Translations under genes and position numbers: made by a program
Notes under the pieces: model-generated
The model's input: the letters and a program-made list of their open reading frames with translations, nothing else
Databases searched by the model: none
What the model was told of the DNA's origin: nothing
Shown: one piece after another, positions 24,980 to 35,152 of the stretch
Numbering within the stretch: the stretch's first letter is position 1
Layout: the number at the start of each line of letters is the position of its first letter
Origin: Strobilurus pachycystidiatus
Lineage: Eukaryota > Basidiomycota > Agaricomycetes > Agaricales > Physalacriaceae
Direction: 5' to 3'
DNA: 64,000 nt
NCBI GenBank assembly: GCA_019915135.1
Contig: JAHLMK010000027.1
Location: forward strand, 186,001-250,000

Positions 24980-26733
24980 TTACATTACCCTAGTATGTCC
25001 TTCCAGCCGGAAGAACCATTCCCTCGGACGCCGCTCCTCCGGCTCAATCCCAAATTGCCTCTTCGCCTCGTCGAGCCTCGATCCCTCCGTCCTGTCGTAG
25101 ACGAAACACTTCGATGATTGGCGTCCCTTTCCCGCCCACTCCACCGTCCCCAAGCTCCAATTGTCCTGCCCGTATACCCGGATGGTAAGATGCGGCTTCT
25201 GCAAGCTTTCTGTGTTCGCGGGAGGCGACAGATGGAAGCCGGAGGGCCTGGATATACGCTCAGACGATTGCAACAGCCGCAAAATGGAAGAAAAAACGCA
25301 CATAAGTACGAAATGCGCCGCATCGTCGCCAAACTCGGAGGCAAATTTCTCGACCGCGTCCCAAAGCGCCATTTCGGCGTTGCTGTATTGGGTGCGCGCG
25401 TAGGGTCGCAGTAGCTCCGCCGGCGTCGGCTGGCCTTGCAGCAGATATTGGGACATAAGGGCGGCCATGACGGATTTGGTCGACGTGAAGAGAGGCGGCG
25501 TTTGTGAGGCGGGAACTTCCTACTTGGGTAATCTCCATCTTGATCTCTGGTTCCTTGTCCGCTCACCATCACCACACTGGCGTCCTCCCTCCTTCTCAAT
25601 CGACCACCCAGTGGATCACCCGCATGATAACGGCGACCGAATTGACAACACTGACGGAATGAAACCGCCGGCAGACACAAGACGCGTGTCAGACTCCAGG
25701 ACGACGGCGCCAGCGGAATGCCGCACATGGAACCGACTGGGACGCGGACAGAGCCGCGCAGTAGGCGGCTAGAGGACTGGCAAAACGCGAGAAAGTGCGA
25801 GGCGTGGGCCCAGAGAATCGCGAGCAGCGCTGTGGAGAGTGTATGTCCGTCAAAGGACGCTGTACCCCCATCCCCGAGAAAGAAGCTGGGAGGATGGAGC
25901 AAGGAGGAGGCTGACAGAGCGCAGAGATGAACTGCTGTGCGGTGCGTCTTCTGCCTTTCCCGTAATGCTTCACATCCCCCATCCCTCTATGTGTGTATCA
26001 CCTAAGCCATGATTGCTCTCTTGTCTCTCGTGGCCCCTCCCCTCGATTTCCCCATCCTCCCTTCACGCCCCTCCTTCGTCGCTGAGCACAGATCCCCCGC
26101 ATAGCGTGAGACGGCTTCCAGGTGCAGCAACCGCCCGCCTATCTACAACAGCAATAACGAGGAGCCCCCTTCTTCCCCCTCCTTCGTTGCCGAGTACCCG
26201 GGAGGGAGGGGGGAGGGGGCGAGGGGGCGAGGGGGGGAGGGGGGGGGGGGGGGAGGGGAAGGGGATGTAGAATAGGAGCTCTTTCCCTGTCCGATTCTGC
26301 GCGCAGGAGAAGTGGATGTCCCGGTGGGTACGATCGTGCGGGATGCGAGAAGAGTACCGTATGGTTGGTGAAGGTGTTGGAGGATGATGTATTGGTTGTA
26401 AAAGAGTCGGGGGGAGGAGGGGGGCTGAAATGATGATTGAGGGTGCGATTGAGCCGGCGCGCGAGCTCTGGTTTCGTAGAGGGTTGTAGACCTTGAAGTG
26501 GGTCAGTTCTGGAAGGAAGGAGGGAGGATAGGACGCACCTTCTGGCGAGGCGCGGACTCGAGGTGGTGGTGCTCGTTGCCTGTAGATTTACGTTCGCCTT
26601 TGACACGGTTTTGAACGCTGTACAAATATGATACCCTCCGCATCTGTGTAGAGACATTATCAATATCACACGGCTCCCCTTTTCTGCTGATTCGAGAAGG
26701 ACTCACCAGGACGGCTATGCTCAACTCAAACAT
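24980..26733 (-). CDS. Hypothetical cargo protein of the element
   Basis: The best-supported exon runs from about 25468 to 24980 (MAALMSQYLLQGQPTPAELL through WFFRLEGHTR) and looks coding: even composition, no low complexity, acidic/aromatic mix. A plausible start exon is MFELSIAVL at 26733, joined by a clean GT-AG intron to MRRVSYLYSVQNRVKGE. The stretch between is C/G-rich low complexity and probably intronic or a second gene. The stop may instead be reached after one more small exon near 24935. I recognise no domain. It lies next to the transposase on the same strand. Confidence 0.4.
26199..26266 (+). repeat. G-rich run
   Basis: A nearly uninterrupted purine tract with many runs of 4-15 G, able to form G-quadruplexes. 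It reads as poly-Pro on the minus strand and lies in probable intronic or untranslated sequence of the leftmost cargo gene. Confidence 0.9.
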
Positions 26734-26867
26734 TTGACGCGCTGCTTGGTCGCCCGAAGGCTAAGCCCAGAACCCACGACAAGGGGGCGCGCGGATACTC
26801 GTCGTATGAGTAACCGATTCTGGGAATGGGTACAGTATACTTCCGATTCGATGGTATATAATACATT

Positions 26868-29800
26868 TATACACCGTCTTCTGCATCCTCATGCGCCATC
26901 TGGGGATCATCCAAGTCGAATCTGTGAAAATGAATACAGCTCTGACCAAGTAAAGGATAGGCACTTACACGAACTCTCCGTCGTCCGACTGATACATGGG
27001 TGCTTCCCCCGCGCGGACGCGTTCGCAATGCTTGTAAAACAACTCGTCCTTTGGTAGTTCCAATATATGACCATAACCACAGGCCTGTACTCGTAGGCGA
27101 GCACGTTCAACCATGCGATTGAACATCACTGCATGCTCACGCGCATATGCAGCGTAACCCACTCTCGACGGTTTGGCATTTGCACAGGCATCCGCACATT
27201 TTGACCAAGTGTCTCTCTCCCTTTCGAACATCCGAATGGCATTCAAGAACTCTGCTTGCATGCGTTCGTGCTGCTCCCTCCACCTTCGCATTTCGGCTTC
27301 TGTTCGAAAGTATCGTACACGCTCGCCTGCCAGCAGACTTTATTAGAGGCAGCTACGTTGTGGCAAGATCACGTACCATCCGTTTCCCATGCATCGACAT
27401 CCACATCGTTCAATGAACCACGTTCCATCAGCTTGTATGGCCAGCCGTCGCCTCTCGCAGGCTTCTTCTCTTGGAAAACCATTAGTGCCAATCGTGGAGA
27501 GTACACATATTGCGAACTCACTCTGTGGATTTGTGGCGCTACCTTTTGCTCTTTTGACGGGCTGAGAAGGACCTGCTCGCTCGGTTATGATCAGTATCAC
27601 ACTAGATACATGCACGCAAGGCTGACCAGGAGCTTGCTCTTCAAGTGTTCGTTTGTTTGCCCGCTCCGCAAAGCCCGCGCCCATCATCGCTGTTTGGTGC
27701 TGGTGAAGAAACAGATGAGCCTGGCCATCTTGTCGACTAGAGTCCAAAGGCTGGCGCAAGCCATCCATCGACTTGGCAACGTAGGTATCCTGTATCGTCA
27801 TCTCCTTCGCCACACCGTCCAACTGCGAACCCTCTACCCCGCGGAGATTCCGCAATGCGACAAAATGATCATTGAAGGTCACGATAGCTTCGTCCCGTCG
27901 AAACTTTGCACGAGAGATTCGCGCCCGGCTTTTAGTAATGGTACCTTGATACTTCAACTGGCGTTTGTCGTATCCCAAAGCCAGTAGCTCACGCGCTATG
28001 AGAATGACCAGCCGTATAGCTTGGAAAGCCAGTGCGATGCGCATGACCTTCTCCTGATCCGTCGCTGCTTGTAGAGATTCCTGCATCGCGGGCGCCAACT
28101 GCGAGGGTAAACATAGTGTCCACTCCTCCACATTGCCTGTCTTCTGGTACCGTCGCTCCTGGTTCATGGGGATGCGCATGCTCCGCTGCTCGTACGGCTC
28201 CAGCTCTCCGAGAAACTTCTTTCGTAAGGCCAGCCAAGGCTCAAGCTCATCACGAAGGGTTGCTCGGTCACGCTTGATTCGCTCACTGTCTATGCCGGAC
28301 TCGTACTTGGTGAGGCGAAGACAGAGAGCCCGAACATGGCGTCTACATCCACCAAGTCAATGAGTGCTCCACAAAATCACTAACTTCGCTTACTGTCTTG
28401 CTTCAATGGTGAGCCCATCGTGCATCCATTTGGCCAGGACATCAGAAGTGACGTTGCCGATACAAGTTAGGCTGTGTGGATTCTCAAGCAGAGTCTCAAG
28501 GACCGAATCCATGCACGGAACTGTAAGCGCAGATAAGCATTCCCGAGACTTCCAGAATGGAGAGCAAGAGGTACCTTTCATCTCGCGTTCCTTGTACGGG
28601 CTCAGGATTACCCTGTCCTTGCCATGACCTGAGACATGGTAGTGCTGGCCAGGTTTGTGTCGATCGGGATAACTGCGATCCCAGTCGGAAATCCATTCCA
28701 TGTTCTGAAGCGCGACTAGGGCGAATTCGTATTTGTAGCGGAGATACATCTGTCGTGCGTAGATCGTGTTCTTAAACACCTCGTTCACTGGTGAGTATCC
28801 CTGAGTTAGCGTAGTCGGCAGTCCAGGCGATTATGCACTGACCAGCGTTCATCGTCTTCTTCCAGTTCCAATCCATGGCCACTCCGAAATAAGTTTCGTG
28901 TCCATAATGCCGATTCATGTGGAAGATCATCGGCGCGTAGGCGTTGGACTTGGGCCAGAAGTGCTCGCAAGTCTCGCCATGGAAGTGGCATTGGCACTCG
29001 ACGTAGAAGGAACCGAACATGTATATACAACCGTTGGCGTGTGTGTATACATGGGCGGCATTGATGAGTCGCGTGGCGTTCTCTATGTGAGGGGCCATAG
29101 CTTTCAGATAGTCGTGGCCAAAGCGATGCAGGATATGTACGCCGTATTGACAGTTTGAGTCATAGCAGAGCGAGCTGGGCTGCTTTGGGTCGCTTGCACT
29201 GGGATTCTCCGGGAAGCCGGAACGCGCATAGAGGAGCTTCGTGACCAGGTCCATGGTGATTTGGCTATGTCAAACTCGTCAGCTCTCAGCCGCGGGGGTG
29301 GTAGAGCTTCGACGTACTCTTCTCCCTTCGGGAAATCAGCCGTGGATTTGACAAAGACATGAGAGCATTGTCCCTGTCCGATCCCGTTGTAGATACAATC
29401 CGCGTTACGGACGTGCTGCTGGGTTGACTTGAGGTTATTGCAAGGAATTTTCTAGATTAGAGCTCAGTTGGTGGCGCATATGTCAGCCTACGAAGGTGAA
29501 GCTTACCTCACGTCGAGGTGTTCGGGATGGAATGGCCGTCTTTCGGTACTTCTCGAATTCCTCAAGGAGCGGCTGAAGTCCACGACCCCGTAAAAGGTCG
29601 ATATCTTTGAGCTTCCAGTTCATACTTCCCTGACAGATCTTGAAGTTGCCGTCGAGCGTACCAAAGTGTGCGATGAGATGACTGAACAATCGATAGTTCA
29701 GTGAGGGTATAACCACCACTGAACAAACTCACGAAAATTCCTCCGGTGTCAACGACCATTCCCTCTCCATGTTGGCGCCGCTCTCCGGACACAAAGGACA

Positions 29801-30931
29801 GTATACAAGAAGCGAATCCGACTGGCGATTGGGGAAGCCAACCGCATGCTTGTTGAAAATAGAACCGCTCCGACGTTCGGCGAGAAGGAGTTTCCAAATA
29901 CGTAGAACCCTCCGAAGCTGCTTGCTGAGTTGCTAGTGGTGACATGAACAGCTGAAACCACGGCTGAAAGCAATGTGAACTTACAGCAACGGACCAAGGG
30001 TATTTGTTGTCCGTGAGTCTCTGCAGGTAGGCGGTGAGGTCGTAGATGTTCGCCGTACACTCGAGATGTAGGAGTTCAAGCCGCCGAAGAAGACGAAAAC
30101 TGAACACGACTTCAGGACGAGCAACCGTGGCCGGGAACATCCGCGCACGCATGAGCTGAGCGACTCGGTCGATGCTGCCAGGTTGACATCCACAGAAACG
30201 TAGCTTCGTGTCGTGTATGCCGTTTTCGTCTACCACGATGAAATGGACCGGTGGATGCGCGTTGGGACAGTCTTGGCCGACGTGACCAAGCTGAGGGAAG
30301 TAACCCAGTACACTGATATCGCGGGGAGTGAAGTAATCCTCTTTCTGCCAAACCTCCGCCCAATGTGTCCACATGTTGCGATGCTTCTCGACGAAGCAAT
30401 CAGAACACCACACGCCATACTCTACGCAGTCTCCACACCGTACAGTGCGACGGTTATTCCTTCCGCAGGGGCAGAGACCAGCGGTATTCGCCTCCACTTC
30501 TGTCTCCATCATTAGGTCGTGCAATTGAGGTTTGATATCCACGAAAGCTTGCAGTGTTTTGCGCGTCTGTCGAAGAAGTATCAGCAGGCGTCCTTCCAAG
30601 AAAGCATTACACGCACCTGTGTCTTCCCCTGCGTCTCAACCTCTTCTTCTTCGTCATCCTCCTCATCGGGATCGACCTCTTGTGGCGGAGCTTCACCGAA
30701 AGCTTTGGCCGGACGGCGAGGAAGGAAGGCTGGTATTGCTTGCGGTTGAACGACGTGCTCCTCGATGGAGGAGATGCCGTGGGCGTTGATGCGCCGAAAT
30801 AGATTGATAACGGGCTGTGGCTGAACGGACTGGAGTGTTCGAATGGTCCCCGAATTTTTGAGACGAGTGAGCTCGGCCTCTTCGTCGTCTTGCTTTTGCT
30901 GCCGATTTCGAGTGTCAACTTTGGTTGGCAT
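26868..30931 (-). CDS. KDZ-type transposase with CxC2-like cysteine cluster
   Basis: Starts MPTKVDTRNRQQK with an acidic/basic N-terminus, then a cysteine cluster (CPCGRNN, VRCGDC, WCSDCF, with PRDISVLGYFPQLGHVGQDCP) that matches the CxC2-like domain known to accompany KDZ transposases. The catalytic region contains YDSNCQY, HVYTHANGC, a second Cys pair in VECQCHFHGE and GETCEHFWPKSN, the usual spacing of KDZ core motifs. Many short introns. The last intron restores frame into FDLDDPQM and an acidic C-terminus, with stop at 26868-26870. The enzyme should cut and rejoin the element ends. I see no frameshift, so it may be active; transcript evidence would be needed for the exact exons. Confidence 0.82.
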
Positions 30932-31106
30932 GACGGAGAAGGAAACGGCGACTCACCCTCGTTATCCTGGTACTTAATACCCGACTACAAAGCAAGGCCA
31001 TTTTCCTTACGGGGCACTCGGGCCTAGGGCACAAACACTTGATTACTCACAGTATAGTATGGGGACACAGTGGAGCGATTCTACTTTAGCTACATATTCA
31101 TACTGT

Positions 31107-31408
31107 TTACAAAGGTAATCTAAGTTTATTCGAGTAGCAAACAACGTTCTTGTGAACAGCAACACCTGATTCTACGTCCGTGCGAGCTTCGGGGTCGTCC
31201 TCGACAGTTAAGACGATGTTTGTTAGTGCCTCATGTTTCTCCATCTATCCATGGCGCGATTAGCTGCAATGGTCCAGATACGAAATGACAGCCATACCTT
31301 AGGTCTCTCTGGCCAGAACCTCTCGACAAATTCCCCGTTGAGATGGGTTGGATCGTTCTCCTCGATATGTCGGAAGCAACATGTCTTTCGGTGGCCGTGG
31401 GCGTTCAT
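31107..31408 (-). CDS. Small gene or fragment resembling a KDZ core motif
   Basis: Two exons: MNAHGHRKTCCFRHIEEN to FWPERPK, then a 53-nt intron ending GGATAG, then MEKHEALTNIVLTVEDDP through KLRLPL and stop. The segment NAHGH-x3-CC followed by LNGEFVERFWPE is similar to the HG-x-C ... GE-x2-E-x-FWP signature of the neighbouring transposase. It may be a remnant of a second transposase or a small derived protein. An AG just before the first ATG means more 5' exons are possible. Confidence 0.4.
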
Positions 31409-31659
31409 GATCTAGCCCAGATCAACACTGCGAGGTTTGGTTAGCGGGATGACAGACAGTGAGATGAACAGTACTGACACGTAGTTAATAGGGAGGGAAA
31501 AGACGAACGCACCCAGACGAAACAGGCGGCCCTTTTAGCCCTGTTCGTCACAAAGCAAGGCGCTTTCCCGACTTGGCAAATGCGCCTACAATGAAACACA
31601 TGATACTACGGAACAAGTATAAGGCGACATCTGTAGATATACGGAGGTACAGGCGCTCT

Positions 31660-32478
31660 CTAAGCCCGAAAAAGATAGATCCGGTCAACGTGCTCATCCC
31701 AGCCTTTCATCCGATCCACCCCAACAGCCTTGAGAGCCAAAATGCCGCCTGGATTGACGATGACAGCCGTATCTTTCCATGGCGGAAGCCACGTAGCCCT
31801 ACGCCGGTCAAAGTAACGGAGTGCTTCCCCCGTGAACCCAACCTGCCGGAGCAGAGCGAGATTGGATGGCGAAGATAGTTTGACCTCTGTTTCGTTTGAA
31901 ATGTTCAACGAAAAAGACACTGGAAGTCCATTATCCTTCCAGCAAATGTGAGAAGATAGTACACTTTCCGTGCGAAAGACCTACTTTCAACCAGAGGAGC
32001 ACATCGATTGTCGCGTCAGACGATGATTCCCGCTTGAGAAGATGGCCGGATTTGAGTCTGTCTTCCTTGGCGCAGTCCCTGGCCTGCTTGCGAAGTCGCA
32101 GACCGTCCATGAGGAGGTTCGAGTTGCGCAACCTCTCGAAGGAGAGACGTGGCGTAAGCCATTGGTGCTGCTCGTGACGAAGACACTGTAGACAGTATTA
32201 GCATGTGTGGAGAGACTAAAGATTATGACGCCTACATCCTGATAGAACCGACCTATGTCTGCAGCGCCTGAATCATCCACACTCATCGGCGCGTGTTCTC
32301 CCCTGACACCGAAGCATACTTTCACTCCGACACCTGCGCAGGGCTTGACCTTTCCGCTACAAGGCTGAGGCTCAGGTTTGGGTCCAGCGAGGGCAGTGGC
32401 TCCAGCACGAACGAGAAGTTCGATATCTTCCTCGGACTCAGTGAGGTCCCCGGGGAGGGCAGAATTGGATGTAGACAT
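31660..32478 (-). CDS. Hypothetical cargo protein, paralogue of the 33015-34087 gene
   Basis: Starts MSTSNSALPGDLTESEEDIELL. After two introns it contains ATIDVLLWLK, then a C-terminal module with RQVGFTGEALRYFDRRRATWLPPWKD, VIVNPGGILALKAVG and WDEHVDRI. The same order and spacing (VEVLLWL, GEVGYDGGMLSRF, WEPTRFDAPFVVNP, LGLKLDRI, KEHIRDL) occurs in the next gene, so the two are paralogues within the element. I do not recognise the family. Confidence 0.55.
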
Positions 32479-33014
32479 GGTAGAATATGGGATGCAAGAG
32501 GCCCGTTTTATATCGATGAGTAAACCTAGTCATCAAGTCGTTAACGTCCCTAAGCACCGAAAGACAGAAGAAATCACACACAATAATTGTTTGTTTCTTG
32601 AGGGCGGCCCTGTCAATGCGACCGAAAGGTGGCTGACCAAAGGCTTTGCAGGAAAGCGTACCGCCTGATAACTCGCCGAGAATCATTTCCGCAGGATTAT
32701 AGTTACAGTTTACGGAGCAGAACGGAAGTAGAGTATGTGCATGAAGTGAACAGGTAGATAATATGTAGGAAATCAAAGTTCAGGCAAGAACGTAGGAATG
32801 TTATATCTAATGTAGCGCAAAAAAGATGTTAAGTAGAGGTTGGACATTTCGTGTATAAGAGAAATTACAGGGTAAGGTAACGATAACAAAAAGCTAGACG
32901 ATTCGAGGTAACAGTAACGATAACAAACGATAACAAAAAGGTAAACGATTCGAGGTAACGGTAACGATAACAAACTTTCAAACGATTCGAGACTGGGAGG
33001 GACAGTTGACGCCT
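32479..33014. repeat. AT-rich spacer with minisatellite
   Basis: Spacer between the two paralogous cargo genes. From 32873 to 32991 there are tandem imperfect copies of a unit containing ACGATTCGAGGTAAC, GTAACGATAACAA and AACGATAACAAAAAG, about 50 bp per unit with internal shorter repeats. No coding signal elsewhere in the spacer. Confidence 0.75.
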
Positions 33015-34087
33015 CTAGATGTGCTCATCGCAGAGATCGCGTATGTGCTCCTTGATGCCAGTCAACCGTCGGATTCTGTCCAACTTGAGACCAAGGGTGA
33101 CTTTGGGATTAACGACGAATGGCGCGTCGAATCTCGTCGGCTCCCATAACATGCCCTCTGGGTTGAAGCGGGACAACATGCCACCGTCGTAGCCAACCTC
33201 GCCGAGGAGGATGCGGTTGTGTTGGAGGATGAGCTCATTGCGAGCGTTGATGTCGAAAACCAATAAGGCAGGCTCCCTCGAGGACTGGAAGATGTGTACT
33301 CAGCAATGACATCCAATTGGAGAAGAGCTGGGAGCACGTACGTCTAACCACAAGAGAACTTCCACGGACTTGAAGTCGTCGTTGTGCAACTTCCGCCTGA
33401 GGTTGGGCGGCTCAACGGATGGCCCGGCCGGCGTCGGTGATGAAGGAGGAAGTGAATCCTTTTGGCGGTTCGATTGGGACTTGGGGGTTGGAGTTGGTGG
33501 CGTTTTTGTCCGGCGACGCGCTGAGGCGCGTAGAGAGTCGTGCCCCTCGAGACCTTCCATAAGTGTTTTGTTTCCTCGGATGGCCGCGAAGGTGCGCTCC
33601 TCTGTATAGAAGCAATGCCAGTTGTGTGCGGTGCACTGCGAAAAGCGTGAGCAGGGCGCGAAACAACAGGTTAAATGTGACTTGCATGAGCCTGATGTCG
33701 CCCAATGTCGGTGACCCGTTCGCCGTGGTTGTTAAAGGTGACGTCGTCCAGGTACTTCTTTCCAGCACCGATGTATACGCCAGTTGTGAGGTAGCACTTG
33801 AAGCCGTATGGGCATTTGGGCCTTCTCGGGCTCTTGTCGGCGATCTCGTGGGCGCCTCGAGATACCAGGGCTTTGTATTCGGCTTTCAGGACTTCGCGGG
33901 TTTTCTTGGGGGTGGTAGGCGCTTTGGGGGGGCGCACCTTCCTGGGCGTGGACGGAGGTGAGGGGGAGGATGATCCCTGACGGGATAAGGCGAGCTTGCG
34001 CGTTTGGTAGCGGGAGTAGTATCTCATGGAAGGAATGGATGTAGAAAGATTCGACAGATTAGTGCTTTTTAAGTCGACGGGGGCCAT
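33015..34087 (-). CDS. Hypothetical cargo protein, paralogue of the 31660-32478 gene
   Basis: ATG at 34087 opens MAPVDLKSTNLSNLS, followed by a basic, Pro/Ser-rich region (TPRKVRPPKAPTTPKKTRE) and CPYGFKCYLTTGVYIG. A spliced middle part is rich in Lys/Pro/Thr. The C-terminal module has KSVEVLLWLD and GEVGYDGGMLSRFNPEGMLW. It matches the adjacent 31660-32478 gene over the last 110 residues or so. The basic tract suggests nucleic-acid binding or nuclear targeting (inference). The frame ends in CDEHI and a TAG. Confidence 0.55.
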
Positions 34088-34095
34088 TGTTCGAC

Positions 34096-34640
34096 CGATG
34101 CGGTATGCCTAGTCGCCATGGCCGCTCGCGACGAGGGAAGGAACACTACCAATAGCCCATAATCAGTTAAAATAATGCGAATATTTACAAAAGGGGGAAC
34201 ATACAGCGATGTAAATTTTGCGCCCATTGTCCTATCGGGCAGTTCCAGGCCATCGGGAGGCGCTGCAGGGTAGACATGCATCGTGGACGCGGAAAGCTCC
34301 GTTTTAAGGGGAGGACTGCACGAGAGTGGCGGCAGGATCAAATTAGGAGATCCTTGATCGCGAAGGATCGGTAGACGGGCTGAGAGCGTGATAGATAGAA
34401 ACAATCTAGAACTGTAGTAAGTCAGATGAAACACCGCAAGACAAAGCAAAGATTTGGAGCGTACCTGGTATGCGCCACAGCAACGGGCGACACGCGCCCT
34501 CGGATCCTTGGCCAGATTCAAGGGCTGTGATGTAAAATCTTAGGAGCTTTGTTGAAAATTGCGTTGAAGACCCACCAAACCCGCTACCCGTGTATTTCGA
34601 CTATAATTTATGGTCCCGACATGGACTCTCCCTGCAGATT
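34096..34640 (-). CDS. Hypothetical spliced coding block
   Basis: At least three segments read as protein on the minus strand: RVHVGTINYSRNTRVAGL, spliced to PLNLAKDPRARVARCCGAYQ, and further down TMHVYPAAPPDGLELPDRTM. The junction between the second and third segments is unresolved because one acceptor leads to an early stop, and I found no start codon. It may be a small gene, the 5' end of the following minus-strand gene, or a decayed copy. Confidence 0.3.
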
Positions 34641-34826
34641 TGATATTAGTGACGGCGATGCAATAGTGTCAGTCTGAATCTTACGGGAGTTCACTTTATT
34701 TGAAACTATCATTATTGAGCCCGCCCCCGTGCGCACGAGTACCGCACTGCGCCGCCCCCAGCCATAATGGCGCCAGCGCCTACATTGTGGTGCGCTGGCA
34801 AGATGGAAAAGCTTACATAATCGGAA

Positions 34827-34935
34827 AGCTCGGCAGGATACAGGCCGCTGATTGTCGTCCAAAGTGCATCGGGCCTTTCCTGACCGGCACTCATGCACTT
34901 TGGACGACAATCAGCGGCCTGTATCCTGCCGAGCT
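34827..34935. repeat. Perfect 43-bp inverted repeat (hairpin)
   Basis: The left arm 34827-34869 and right arm 34893-34935 are exact reverse complements, separated by 23 nt. An imperfect extension on both sides (AAGCTTACAT-type blocks near 34810 and 34947) roughly doubles the arm length. It lies in the only divergent intergenic gap of the element, between leftward and rightward genes. The sequence between 34641 and 35152 has no convincing gene. Confidence 0.92.
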
Positions 34936-35152
34936 CTGTGATCATGTAAGCTTTCCCCACTTGCTTTTGGCCATCAAGGAGGTCCCGGCGCAGGCGCTGC
35001 TGGCTCCCGCCCTTCACATGTAAGTGCAATAGAATACAACCTAGAATACCGTATAATACGAGAAGAATCGGCTCGTCAGGGCCAAAAAAATTCTTTTAAG
35101 TTATCAGGAATCACGACACGACGCGCTAATTAGTAAATCAGTAGGACCAGTC

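Noticed and set aside
34608..35029. Overlapping open frames on both strands in the hairpin region
   Set aside because: They are mirror images caused by the inverted repeat, and no splice structure or domain supports them.
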